A stretch of 64,000 bases of DNA from Spirosoma sp. 48-14. GTDB lineage: Bacteria; Bacteroidota; Bacteroidia; Cytophagales; Spirosomataceae. Under the pieces are notes generated by a model. That model did not search any database. It was not told the DNA's origin and worked only from the letters and a program-made list of their open reading frames with translations. The stretch is taken from positions 14,576-78,575 of the forward strand of contig NZ_MKUD01000072.1 of the NCBI RefSeq assembly GCF_001898575.1, given 5' to 3'. Of the stretch, positions 24,072 through 31,718 are shown in pieces. Numbering within the stretch: position 1 is the first letter of the stretch; each line of letters begins with the position of its first letter. Made by a program: the position numbers and the translations under genes.

Positions 24072-25424
24072 ATGGCTATCCTCAATAACCGATTAACGAC
24101 TGAACAGTACGAACAAAACTTCAGCGACATCCACCCGCCCTTCGAAACACGCGAAGCGGCTTTGGTGGAAGCCAATCGCTGCCTGTTTTGTTACGATGCC
24201 CCTTGCACGAAAAGCTGCCCGACGAGTATCAATATTCCTAAATTCATCAAACAGATTACCACCGACAACCTAAAGGGGGCGGCCTATACCATTCTGGATG
24301 CCAACATCATGGGGGGCGGCTGCTCGAAAGTCTGCCCTGTCGAAAAACTGTGCGAAGGCGCCTGCGTGTATAATTTGCTCGATGAACCCCCCATTCCGAT
24401 TGCCCGGCTCCAACGGTATTCGACCGAAAAAGCCATTGCGCAAAAGTGGCCCCTGTTTCAGCGAAAGCCCTCCGTCGGCAAAAAAGTGGCCGTAGTGGGC
24501 GCTGGTCCGGCAGGATTGAGTTGCGCCCACGTATTAAGCCGCGAAGGGGTCGATGTGACGATCTACGAGAAGGAAAGCAAAGGGGGCGGTTTGATGACCT
24601 ACGGCATTGCGGCTTATAAAGTGACGCCCCAGTTTTGTGAAGACGAAGTGAATTTTATCACTTCACTCGGTGGCATTACCATCAAATATGATCAGGAACT
24701 GGGTCGAAACCTGACATTAGCCGAACTTCAGGCCGGTTATGACGCGGTTTATCTGGGTATTGGTGTTGGCGTTGCCCGCCATTTGGGTATTCCCGGCGAA
24801 GACCTCGAAGGTGTTGAGGATGCCATCCGGTTCATCTACGACATCCGGGAGAAAGGCTACCCGGCTGTTCCGGTGGGCGATAAGGTGGCGGTTATCGGGT
24901 TGGGTATGACGGCTATCGATGCCGCAACGCAGGCTAAACGGCTGGGTGCCAAAGAGGTAACCATCGTGTATCGCCGGACGCAGGCCGAAATGCCAAGTAC
25001 TGAAGTCGAACTGAATCTGGCAAAGCTGGACGGCTGTAACCTGATCTGGCTGGCATCGCCTAAAGAAATCCTGGGCGAAAATGGGCGGGTTACCCAACTG
25101 ATTTGTAACGTTATGGAACTGAGCGTCCCTGATACCAGTGGCCGTCGTACACCCGTGGAAACAGGTGAAACCATTACGCTGGATGTCGATATGGTGATCA
25201 AAGCCGCCGGACAAATTCCCTACGAAGAGCTGGTAACGAACAACCAGCTTACGAACTGGTACGGTAAACTGGCGATCAATGAACACTGCGAAACCAACAT
25301 CCCCGGTGTTTTTGCCGGTGGCGACTGTGTCAACGGTGGTAAAGAAGTGGTCGATGCCGTACAGGCAGGTAAAGACGGAGCACGAGCGATACTAAAAAAA
25401 ATGAGTGAAAGAGCGAATGAGTGA
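24072..25424 (+). CDS. preT: NAD(P)-dependent dihydropyrimidine dehydrogenase, PreT (electron-transfer) subunit
   Basis: Passes electrons from NAD(P)H through FAD and iron-sulfur clusters to PreA for uracil/thymine reduction (or the reverse). The 450-residue GltD-like protein has N-terminal cluster cysteines in CLFCYDAPCTKSCP and CSKVCPVEKLCEGAC (about 36-102), the FAD motif GAGPAGLSCAHVL (about 144) and the pyridine-nucleotide motif GLGMTAIDAATQAKRLGA (about 276). It ends GGDCVNGGKEVVDAVQAGKDG, the FAD-binding C terminus. The start at 24072 follows the upstream hairpin. The last residues (MSERANE) are encoded by the next inverted repeat. It directly precedes preA. Confidence 0.94.
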   Translation: MAILNNRLTTEQYEQNFSDIHPPFETREAALVEANRCLFCYDAPCTKSCPTSINIPKFIKQITTDNLKGAAYTILDANIMGGGCSKVCPVEKLCEGACVYNLLDEPPIPIARLQRYSTEKAIAQKWPLFQRKPSVGKKVAVVGAGPAGLSCAHVLSREGVDVTIYEKESKGGGLMTYGIAAYKVTPQFCEDEVNFITSLGGITIKYDQELGRNLTLAELQAGYDAVYLGIGVGVARHLGIPGEDLEGVEDAIRFIYDIREKGYPAVPVGDKVAVIGLGMTAIDAATQAKRLGAKEVTIVYRRTQAEMPSTEVELNLAKLDGCNLIWLASPKEILGENGRVTQLICNVMELSVPDTSGRRTPVETGETITLDVDMVIKAAGQIPYEELVTNNQLTNWYGKLAINEHCETNIPGVFAGGDCVNGGKEVVDAVQAGKDGARAILKKMSERANE

Positions 25425-25497
25425 AAGAGCGAATCGCTGGCGCGACAAACTCCGGCATAAGCAACCTCCACTCTTTCACTCATTCGCTCTTTCACTC
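25403..25497. repeat. Perfect 27-base inverted repeat between preT and preA
   Basis: Arms at 25403-25429 and 25471-25497, exact reverse complements of repeated GAGTGAAAGAGCGAAT units; spacer 41 bases. The left arm begins inside preT and contains its stop codon (25422-25424). It ends seven bases before the preA ATG. Similar GTGAAAGAG units occur upstream of cobA near 50.98 kb. Confidence 0.9.
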
Positions 25498-25504
25498 TTT
25501 AAAC

Positions 25505-26773
25505 ATGGCAGATTTAAGCACTAACTTCCTCGGTATCAAATCACCGAATCCGTACTGGCTGGCGAGTGCTCCACCGACGGATAAAAAATATAATGTACTG
25601 CGGGCTTTTGAGGCCGGTTGGGGCGGTGTTGTCTGGAAAACGCTGGGTTCGCAGGTCAAGAATGTGTCGTCACGCTACTCGGCTGTCGATTACAACGGCA
25701 CTAAAGTAATGGGATTGAACAATATCGAACTGATTTCAGATAGGCCCCTTGACATAAACTTGCGCGAAATTGCCGAGTGCGTTCGGGAGTTTCCCGATCG
25801 GGCAATGGTTGTGTCACTTATGGCGGATAATACCCGTGAGAAATGGCACGAACTGATTGCACAGGTCGAAGATACGGGTGCCCATGGTCTTGAACTGAAC
25901 TTCGGTTGTCCACATGGTATGACCGAACGGGGCATGGGCGCGGCCGTTGGACAGGACCCCGAAATCGCTAAAATGGTGGTGGAATGGGTGATGGAAAAGG
26001 CGACGATTCCGGTCATTACCAAGTTGACGCCCAACGTGCATTCGGTCGTGCCGACGGGCCGGGCCTCGGTCGAGGGTGGAACCAACGCGCTTTCCCTGAT
26101 CAATACGATTCAGTCCGTGACGGGTGTGGATCTGAATACCCTGGTGCCGAATCCGTATGTAGCCGGGAAGTCGGTATACGGCGGGTATTGCGGACCGGCG
26201 GTGAAACCCATCGCCCTGAAAATGCTGACGACCATTGCCCAGGACCCGGTTACCTCGCGCGTACCGATCTCAGGGATTGGGGGTATTAGCACCTGGAAAG
26301 ATGCCGCCGAGTTTATGTTGCTGGGGGCCACATCGGTGCAGGTTTGCACGGCTGTTATGAAGCATGGTTTTCGGATCATCGACGACCTGTGCGACGGGCT
26401 GAACAACTGGATGGATGAAAAAGGGTTTAAAACCGTTTACGACTTCATTGGTAAATCGGTTCCAACCATCACACACTGGGAAGATCTCGATATTAACTAC
26501 CACATTGTTGCCAACATCAACCAGGACAAGTGTATTCACTGCGGTCTATGCTACATCGCCTGTGAAGACACGTCCCACCAAGCCATCAATCTGACGTATG
26601 GAAAGCCTTACAACACCTATTCGATCATTGAAAACGAGTGTGTTGGCTGTAATTTGTGTAAATTAGTTTGTCCAGTCGATGACTGTATTACGATGGTCGA
26701 ACAACGTAAAGGCGACGAGTACCTTAACTGGAAAGAATTCCAACGGCGCGGCCTGCCGCTGAACGACCACTGA
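25505..26773 (+). CDS. preA: NAD(P)-dependent dihydropyrimidine dehydrogenase, PreA (catalytic) subunit
   Basis: Reduces uracil and thymine at an FMN site; first step of the pathway. The 422-residue protein has an FMN barrel with the catalytic cysteine in LNFGCPHGMTERGMGAA (about 140-156), then NPYVAGKSVYGGYCGPA and the phosphate-binding GIGGI. At the C terminus are two [4Fe-4S] clusters, CIHCGLCYIAC and CVGCNLCKLVCPVDDC. The start at 25505 (MADLSTNFLG) is chosen over a GTG at 25421 that lies in the hairpin arm and out of family register. It pairs with PreT immediately upstream. Complete 8-cysteine set supports function. Confidence 0.95.
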   Translation: MADLSTNFLGIKSPNPYWLASAPPTDKKYNVLRAFEAGWGGVVWKTLGSQVKNVSSRYSAVDYNGTKVMGLNNIELISDRPLDINLREIAECVREFPDRAMVVSLMADNTREKWHELIAQVEDTGAHGLELNFGCPHGMTERGMGAAVGQDPEIAKMVVEWVMEKATIPVITKLTPNVHSVVPTGRASVEGGTNALSLINTIQSVTGVDLNTLVPNPYVAGKSVYGGYCGPAVKPIALKMLTTIAQDPVTSRVPISGIGGISTWKDAAEFMLLGATSVQVCTAVMKHGFRIIDDLCDGLNNWMDEKGFKTVYDFIGKSVPTITHWEDLDINYHIVANINQDKCIHCGLCYIACEDTSHQAINLTYGKPYNTYSIIENECVGCNLCKLVCPVDDCITMVEQRKGDEYLNWKEFQRRGLPLNDH

Positions 26774-26827
26774 CATAGATTGTCATTGGAGATGTAATCA
26801 GTGGTTATTGGTTGCCTACATAATCAT

Positions 26828-26853
26828 CCTGTTCATCTTGTAAATCCTGTCGA
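26828..26853. repeat. Single ACAGGATT-family arm upstream of xdhA
   Basis: The sequence ATCCTGTTCATCTTGTAAATCC then TGTCG lies between preA and xdhA. It matches the right arm at 31681-31707 with one change but has no complementary left arm here, so it is a solitary or half-lost copy. Confidence 0.6.
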
Positions 26854-26867
26854 AAAAGAATTTAAAA

Positions 26868-28286
26868 TTGATTTCCTTCATATTAAATACGAAAGATGTT
26901 CGTACGACGCTGCCACCAGGCACGACGGTGCTCGACTTTGTGCGCTATCACCAACACCTGACGGGTACTAAAATTGGCTGTCGGGAAGGGGATTGCGGAG
27001 CCTGTACGGTGTTGGTGGGCGATGTATCGACCGGTAGCCTTCGTTATCGAACAGCTACGTCCTGCCTGATGCCACTGGGTAATGCGCATGGAAAACACAT
27101 TGTAACGATAGAAGGGCTCAATACAGATGATCTGAATCTCATTCAACAGGCAATGGCCGACGAATCGGCTACTCAATGTGGGTTCTGTACGCCCGGCTTT
27201 GTCATGTCGCTGGCCGGGTATTGCCTCAGCCATAAGGCATCCACTACAGCCAACGCGATAGCCGCCGTTGATGGGAATATCTGCCGATGTACCGGCTATA
27301 AGTCGATAGAGCGAGCGGCCGGGCGTGTGGCTGAACTGGTGCGATCACGACAGGACAATGAATCTCCAGCGCAGTTTGTAGCCGATCGGGGGATTTTACC
27401 AACCTATTTCGTTGCGATCGAAGAGCGGTTACTGGCGATGAAGGTAAACCTGAATGGTGAGCTGAAACAGGATGATTCAGTTGCGCAACGTGTTGGTGGA
27501 GGAACGGATGTGTATGTGCAAAAACACGATGAGATCAAAGAGGCATCGATCCGGTTTTTAGCCGATAACGCCGAATTACAGGGAATCTGGCAGGATAGGA
27601 ATCAGTGTTGGATCGGCCCCTCTACCACGGTGTCCGATTTGGTTGAATCACCTGTGATGCAGCACTACTTCCCTGATTTCAAGGCGTATACAAAACTGGT
27701 ATCTTCGACACCGATTCGAAATATGGCAACCCTTGGTGGTAACTTCATCAATGCCTCACCGATTGGCGATTTTACGATCATTTTTCTGGCGCTGGATGCC
27801 GTCATTACCTTGAGTGACGGTGTACAGACTCGTGAGTTGCTCTTACGGGATCTGTATCTGGGGTATAAAACACTCGATAAACGTCTCGAGGAGTTTCTGG
27901 TCCGTATAGGGTTTACCCTGCCAGCTAATACCACCCGGTTCAATTTCGAAAAGGTGAGTAAGCGTACCCATCTGGATATTGCCAGCGTCAATTCGGCCAT
28001 TCAACTAACCGTCGAAGGCAAGGTAATAACCTCGGTAACACTATCAGCGGGTGGTGTGGCACCCATTCCCAAACGGCTGACCAATACCGAAGCATTTTTA
28101 ATTGGCCAGCCGATTAGTGAAGCGTTGATTCTTGAAGCCGCGAATGTAGCGCAAACGGATATTACACCCATCAGCGATGCCCGAGGAACAGAAGCCTATA
28201 AACGGCTACTGCTCAGTCAATTGATCAAAGCGCATTTTATCAAGTTGTTTCCAGAGTTGAAGGCAGAATCGTTATTGATTCAATAG
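26868..28286 (+). CDS. xdhA: Xanthine dehydrogenase small subunit ([2Fe-2S] and FAD)
   Basis: Takes electrons from the molybdenum site to FAD and NAD+. The 472-residue protein carries plant-type ferredoxin cysteines in CREGDCGACTVL (about 38-49), a second cluster in CGFCTPG and CRCTGYK, the FAD loop VGGGTDVYV (about 205) and TLGGNFINASPIGDF (about 288-302). Translation appears to begin at a TTG (26868): no in-frame ATG precedes the conserved MISFILN segment. The C-terminal CO-dehydrogenase flavoprotein domain is complete. It pairs with the large subunit directly downstream, separated by a 32-base-arm inverted repeat that overlaps this gene's stop codon. Confidence 0.93.
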   Translation: MISFILNTKDVRTTLPPGTTVLDFVRYHQHLTGTKIGCREGDCGACTVLVGDVSTGSLRYRTATSCLMPLGNAHGKHIVTIEGLNTDDLNLIQQAMADESATQCGFCTPGFVMSLAGYCLSHKASTTANAIAAVDGNICRCTGYKSIERAAGRVAELVRSRQDNESPAQFVADRGILPTYFVAIEERLLAMKVNLNGELKQDDSVAQRVGGGTDVYVQKHDEIKEASIRFLADNAELQGIWQDRNQCWIGPSTTVSDLVESPVMQHYFPDFKAYTKLVSSTPIRNMATLGGNFINASPIGDFTIIFLALDAVITLSDGVQTRELLLRDLYLGYKTLDKRLEEFLVRIGFTLPANTTRFNFEKVSKRTHLDIASVNSAIQLTVEGKVITSVTLSAGGVAPIPKRLTNTEAFLIGQPISEALILEAANVAQTDITPISDARGTEAYKRLLLSQLIKAHFIKLFPELKAESLLIQ

Positions 28287-28358
28287 AACACAGATTATTA
28301 TGATCGTTATGATTGACACCGATCGTAATCATAACGATCATAATAATCTGTGTTCTAT
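28283..28358. repeat. Perfect 32-base inverted repeat between xdhA and xdhB
   Basis: Longest dyad in the window: arms 28283-28314 and 28327-28358, exact reverse complements, A+T-rich, built from TTATGAT/TTATTATGAT units, with a 12-base spacer (itself containing GATCG). It covers the xdhA stop codon and ends 18 bases before the xdhB ATG. Confidence 0.95.
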
Positions 28359-28376
28359 ATAAATCAGGATAAGTCG

Positions 28377-30698
28377 ATGAAAAATATAGATTCCAGAACG
28401 CATGTGCGGGGAGAATCGGTGTATCTGGACGATATTCCACTGATTCAGGGGACGTTGTTCGGGGCTGCCTTTGGCTCACCTGTGGCGCATGGCGTTATCC
28501 GACATCTGGACCTTTCGGTTGCTGAAGCCATGCCCGGTGTGGTTAAATTGTTTACCTATAAAGACGTAACCGGCGAAAACCAGATTGGGGGTATCGTTCC
28601 CGATGAACCTTTACTGGCCGAGCATCACGTGCATTATTGCGGGATGCCGATTGTGTTTGTCGTGGCCGAAAGCGATGATATGGCCCGGGCGGCCGTAAAA
28701 AAAATAACGGTAGCGATTGACCCCTTACCCATTATCACCGACCCTCGCGAAGCGCAGGCCAAAGGCGAGCTGATTGTCAGGCCCCGAACGCACAAGCTGG
28801 GCGATACCACAGCCGCCTGGGCACAGTGTACGCACATTTTCGAGGGACGAACCGAAACCAATGGTCAGGAGCATTTGTACATCGAAACCCAGGGCGCATA
28901 TGCAATTCCGCAGGAGAACAACGGCATAAAACTCTATTCATCGACCCAGGGTCCAACGGCTGTACAACGGGCTGTTTCACGGTCGTCGGGTCTGGCCATG
29001 CACCAGGTCGATGTCGATGTCACGCGGCTGGGAGGTGGGTTTGGCGGTAAAGAAGATCAGGCTAACATGTGGGCGGCTCTGTGTACCCTGGCGGCTCATG
29101 TGCTCCGAAAACCCGTCAAATATTCGCTGCATCGGATGGAAGATATGGCCATGACCGGCAAACGACATCCGTATTCATCGGACTTTAAAATCGGTCTGGA
29201 CGACGATTTGACGATTATAGCCTATGAGGCTACGTTTTATCAGAATGCCGGGGCGGCTGCCGACCTATCACCGGCAGTTCTCGAACGAACCTTGTTTCAT
29301 TGTACCAACACCTATTTTATTCCGAACGTAACCGCTACAGCCTACAGTTGCCGAACCCATCTTCCCCCAAATACGGCCTTCCGGGGGTTTGGAGGACCGC
29401 AGGGCATGTTCGTCATCGAAGCCGCCATTGCCAAAGCTGCCGAGGCCTTAGGGGTCGAAGCATCGGTCATACAGGCTAAAAACCTGAATAAAACGGGCGA
29501 TGAATTTGCCTATGGACAGAAAGCCGTAAGCGAAGCGCAGGCCTGTTGGAACAAAGCGATTGAGTTATATAGCCTGGACTCGATCCGTTCCAGAATCGAT
29601 TCATTTAACAGTGTTAACCTATTGACTAAGAAGGCCTTCGCGTTGATGCCGATTTGCTTCGGAATCTCGTTTACGAACACCCGGATGAACCAGGCACGGG
29701 CGTTGGTACATGTGTATACTGACGGTAGCGTGGGCGTTAGTACGGGTGCTGTTGAGATGGGGCAGGGAGTGAATACAAAGATGCTACAGGTGGCTGCCCA
29801 AACGCTGTCTGTTCGACCCGAGCGGGTGAAATTGCAGACGACGAGTACCTACCGAATTGCTAATACATCGCCCTCAGCTGCCAGTGCAACCGCTGACCTG
29901 AACGGTAAAGCTGTACAAATAGCTTGTACTGATATTGTACAGCGGCTACAGGTGGTGGCTGCGGGTGTATTACAAACGATCCCTGAAGCGATTTCCCTGA
30001 AGGATGAATGCGTCTACGTAAACGGTGAGCGTACTGACTGGGACTGGAACCGACTGGTGATGGAAGCGTTTACCAAACGGGTCAGCCTGTCCGAACATGC
30101 ACACTATGCCACCCCCGAGATTCATTACGACGCCAGCCAGGAAAAAGGACATCCGTTTGCCTATCATGTGTATGGCACCGCGATAATCGAAGTGACAGTC
30201 GATTGCCTGCGTGGAACCTATGAGATGGAATCAGTTAAAGTAGTCCACGATTTTGGTGTCAGCATGAACCCACTTATTGATCAAGGGCAGATTGAAGGGG
30301 GGATTGTACAGGGGCTTGGCTGGATGACTATGGAAGAAGTCCTGTATGATAAAGCCGGGCGGTTACGTTCCAATGCGTTATCGACCTATAAAGTGCCCGA
30401 CATCTATTCGGTACCCAAAGAAATAGCCATTGAGCCGCTAAACACTGAGCAGGATAACCTGGCTATATTTCGGTCGAAAGCGGTCGGAGAGCCACCCTTA
30501 ATGTACGGTATCGGTGCTTATTTTGCCCTTCGGAATGCCATCCGGGCATTTAATCCAAAAGCCGATATGCCATTCGATGCGCCCATGACGCCCGAAAAAC
30601 TTCTGATGGCTTTATATCAAACAAGCACTACGCTGGGTTCGATGCCCTCTGTCCATGAACAAATCGAAGTCGTTAATCGTCTGGCAACGCATCCATAA
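28377..30698 (+). CDS. xdhB: Xanthine dehydrogenase large (molybdopterin) subunit
   Basis: Hydroxylates hypoxanthine and xanthine to urate at a molybdenum cofactor. The 773-residue protein has the family landmarks RLGGGFGGKEDQANMWA, NTAFRGFGGPQGMFV with the active-site Arg, GAVEMGQGVNTKM, and near the end VGEPPLMYGIGAYFA with the catalytic Glu. The start at 28377 (MKNIDSRTHVRGE) lies just after the upstream dyad; a GTG at 28350 falls inside the dyad arm. The 3' end overlaps xdhC by 44 bases, which suggests coupled translation. Substrate could in principle be another purine or N-heterocycle, but the subunit layout is that of bacterial XdhAB. Confidence 0.93.
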   Translation: MKNIDSRTHVRGESVYLDDIPLIQGTLFGAAFGSPVAHGVIRHLDLSVAEAMPGVVKLFTYKDVTGENQIGGIVPDEPLLAEHHVHYCGMPIVFVVAESDDMARAAVKKITVAIDPLPIITDPREAQAKGELIVRPRTHKLGDTTAAWAQCTHIFEGRTETNGQEHLYIETQGAYAIPQENNGIKLYSSTQGPTAVQRAVSRSSGLAMHQVDVDVTRLGGGFGGKEDQANMWAALCTLAAHVLRKPVKYSLHRMEDMAMTGKRHPYSSDFKIGLDDDLTIIAYEATFYQNAGAAADLSPAVLERTLFHCTNTYFIPNVTATAYSCRTHLPPNTAFRGFGGPQGMFVIEAAIAKAAEALGVEASVIQAKNLNKTGDEFAYGQKAVSEAQACWNKAIELYSLDSIRSRIDSFNSVNLLTKKAFALMPICFGISFTNTRMNQARALVHVYTDGSVGVSTGAVEMGQGVNTKMLQVAAQTLSVRPERVKLQTTSTYRIANTSPSAASATADLNGKAVQIACTDIVQRLQVVAAGVLQTIPEAISLKDECVYVNGERTDWDWNRLVMEAFTKRVSLSEHAHYATPEIHYDASQEKGHPFAYHVYGTAIIEVTVDCLRGTYEMESVKVVHDFGVSMNPLIDQGQIEGGIVQGLGWMTMEEVLYDKAGRLRSNALSTYKVPDIYSVPKEIAIEPLNTEQDNLAIFRSKAVGEPPLMYGIGAYFALRNAIRAFNPKADMPFDAPMTPEKLLMALYQTSTTLGSMPSVHEQIEVVNRLATHP

Positions 30699-31659
30699 GT
30701 GCATTCAGCAACGGGAGCCGGTTATGTTGCTCTACGTGCTGGAGAGTCATGGGAGTAGCCCCGGTCGACAGGGCTTTGCCATGGCGGTGACGGCATCGGG
30801 TACTATGGAAGGTTCGATTGGTGGAGGCATTATGGAGCATAAGTTTGTGGAACTCGCTAAAGAAAAGCTACAGACACAACCATCTGAGCTATCCATCCGA
30901 ACCCAATACCACGATAAAAAAGCCGCTCAGAACCAGAGCGGTATGATCTGCTCCGGGGAACAAACGATTCTGCTATATCAACTTCAGTCCGACGATGAAC
31001 CTGTTGTTCAGGCTATTGTTACCTGTCTTGATCAGCATGGCAACGGATTACTGAGCTTGTCCCCATCAGGCATTGCGTTTACGGATAGAGTAACTCCCGG
31101 ATTCGATTTCAAATTTGTCCGTCAATCGGCTGACGAATGGGTGTTTCAGGAGCGGCTGGGGTACAAAAATGAGCTGTTTATTATCGGAGGGGGGCATTGT
31201 GCACTGGCGTTGTCCCGGTTGATGAGTCAGATGGACTTTTATATCCGACTGTACGATGACCGTCCAGATTTGCACACCGTTCAGCTAAATGATAGCGTTC
31301 ATGAGAAAATCACCGTTAAAACGTATTATGATCTGACCAATCTGATTCCTCCGGGCAACAACCACTATGTAGTGATCATGACGTTTGGTTACCGTACCGA
31401 TGATCTGGCGATCCGGGCGCTGCTGAACAGGTCGTTTCGCTATGTAGGGGTGTTGGGCAGCCAGACGAAGATCGATACGTTGTTTGCCACTTATCGGGAT
31501 GAAGGCGTTTCCGACGAGGTACTCAGCCAAATTCACGCGCCGATTGGTATCCCGATGCATAGCCAGACTCCTGAAGAAATTGCGGTTAGTATTGCTGCCC
31601 AGATCATTCAGGTAAAAAATTCCTTTTCATCGACAGGATTTACAGAATTGACAGGATGA
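30655..31659 (+). CDS. xdhC: XdhC/CoxI-family molybdenum cofactor maturation factor
   Basis: Binds molybdenum cofactor, helps its sulfuration and inserts it into XdhB. The 334-residue protein has the N-terminal XdhC motif SHGSSPGRQGFAMAV and GSIGGGIMEHKFVE (about 28-64), a central CSGEQ segment with the conserved cysteine, and a C-terminal Rossmann-like domain starting LFIIGGGHCALALSRL (about 174). It overlaps xdhB by 44 bases. Its final residues (SSTGFTELTG) are encoded by the left arm of an ACAGGATT-family repeat that contains its stop codon, so the natural C terminus may once have been shorter or different. Confidence 0.92.
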   Translation: MNKSKSLIVWQRIHKCIQQREPVMLLYVLESHGSSPGRQGFAMAVTASGTMEGSIGGGIMEHKFVELAKEKLQTQPSELSIRTQYHDKKAAQNQSGMICSGEQTILLYQLQSDDEPVVQAIVTCLDQHGNGLLSLSPSGIAFTDRVTPGFDFKFVRQSADEWVFQERLGYKNELFIIGGGHCALALSRLMSQMDFYIRLYDDRPDLHTVQLNDSVHEKITVKTYYDLTNLIPPGNNHYVVIMTFGYRTDDLAIRALLNRSFRYVGVLGSQTKIDTLFATYRDEGVSDEVLSQIHAPIGIPMHSQTPEEIAVSIAAQIIQVKNSFSSTGFTELTG

Positions 31660-31707
31660 GCCGGAAATGTCTGTGCTTTTATCCTGTTCATCCTGTAAAT
31701 CCTGTCG
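31631..31707. terminator. Inverted repeat (ACAGGATT family) between convergent xdhC and susD
   Basis: Arms 31631-31657 and 31681-31707 pair over 27 bases with three mismatches. On the minus strand the distal arm is entered through nine T residues, while xdhC stops inside the proximal arm. Lying between convergent genes, it could stop transcription from both sides, but neither side has a classical stem followed by a T-tract. Confidence 0.5.
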
Positions 31708-31718
31708 AAAAAAAAACC

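Noticed and set aside
24717-25286. Minus-strand open frame of 189 codons opposite preT
   Set aside because: Shadow of a conserved gene; translation has no domain character.
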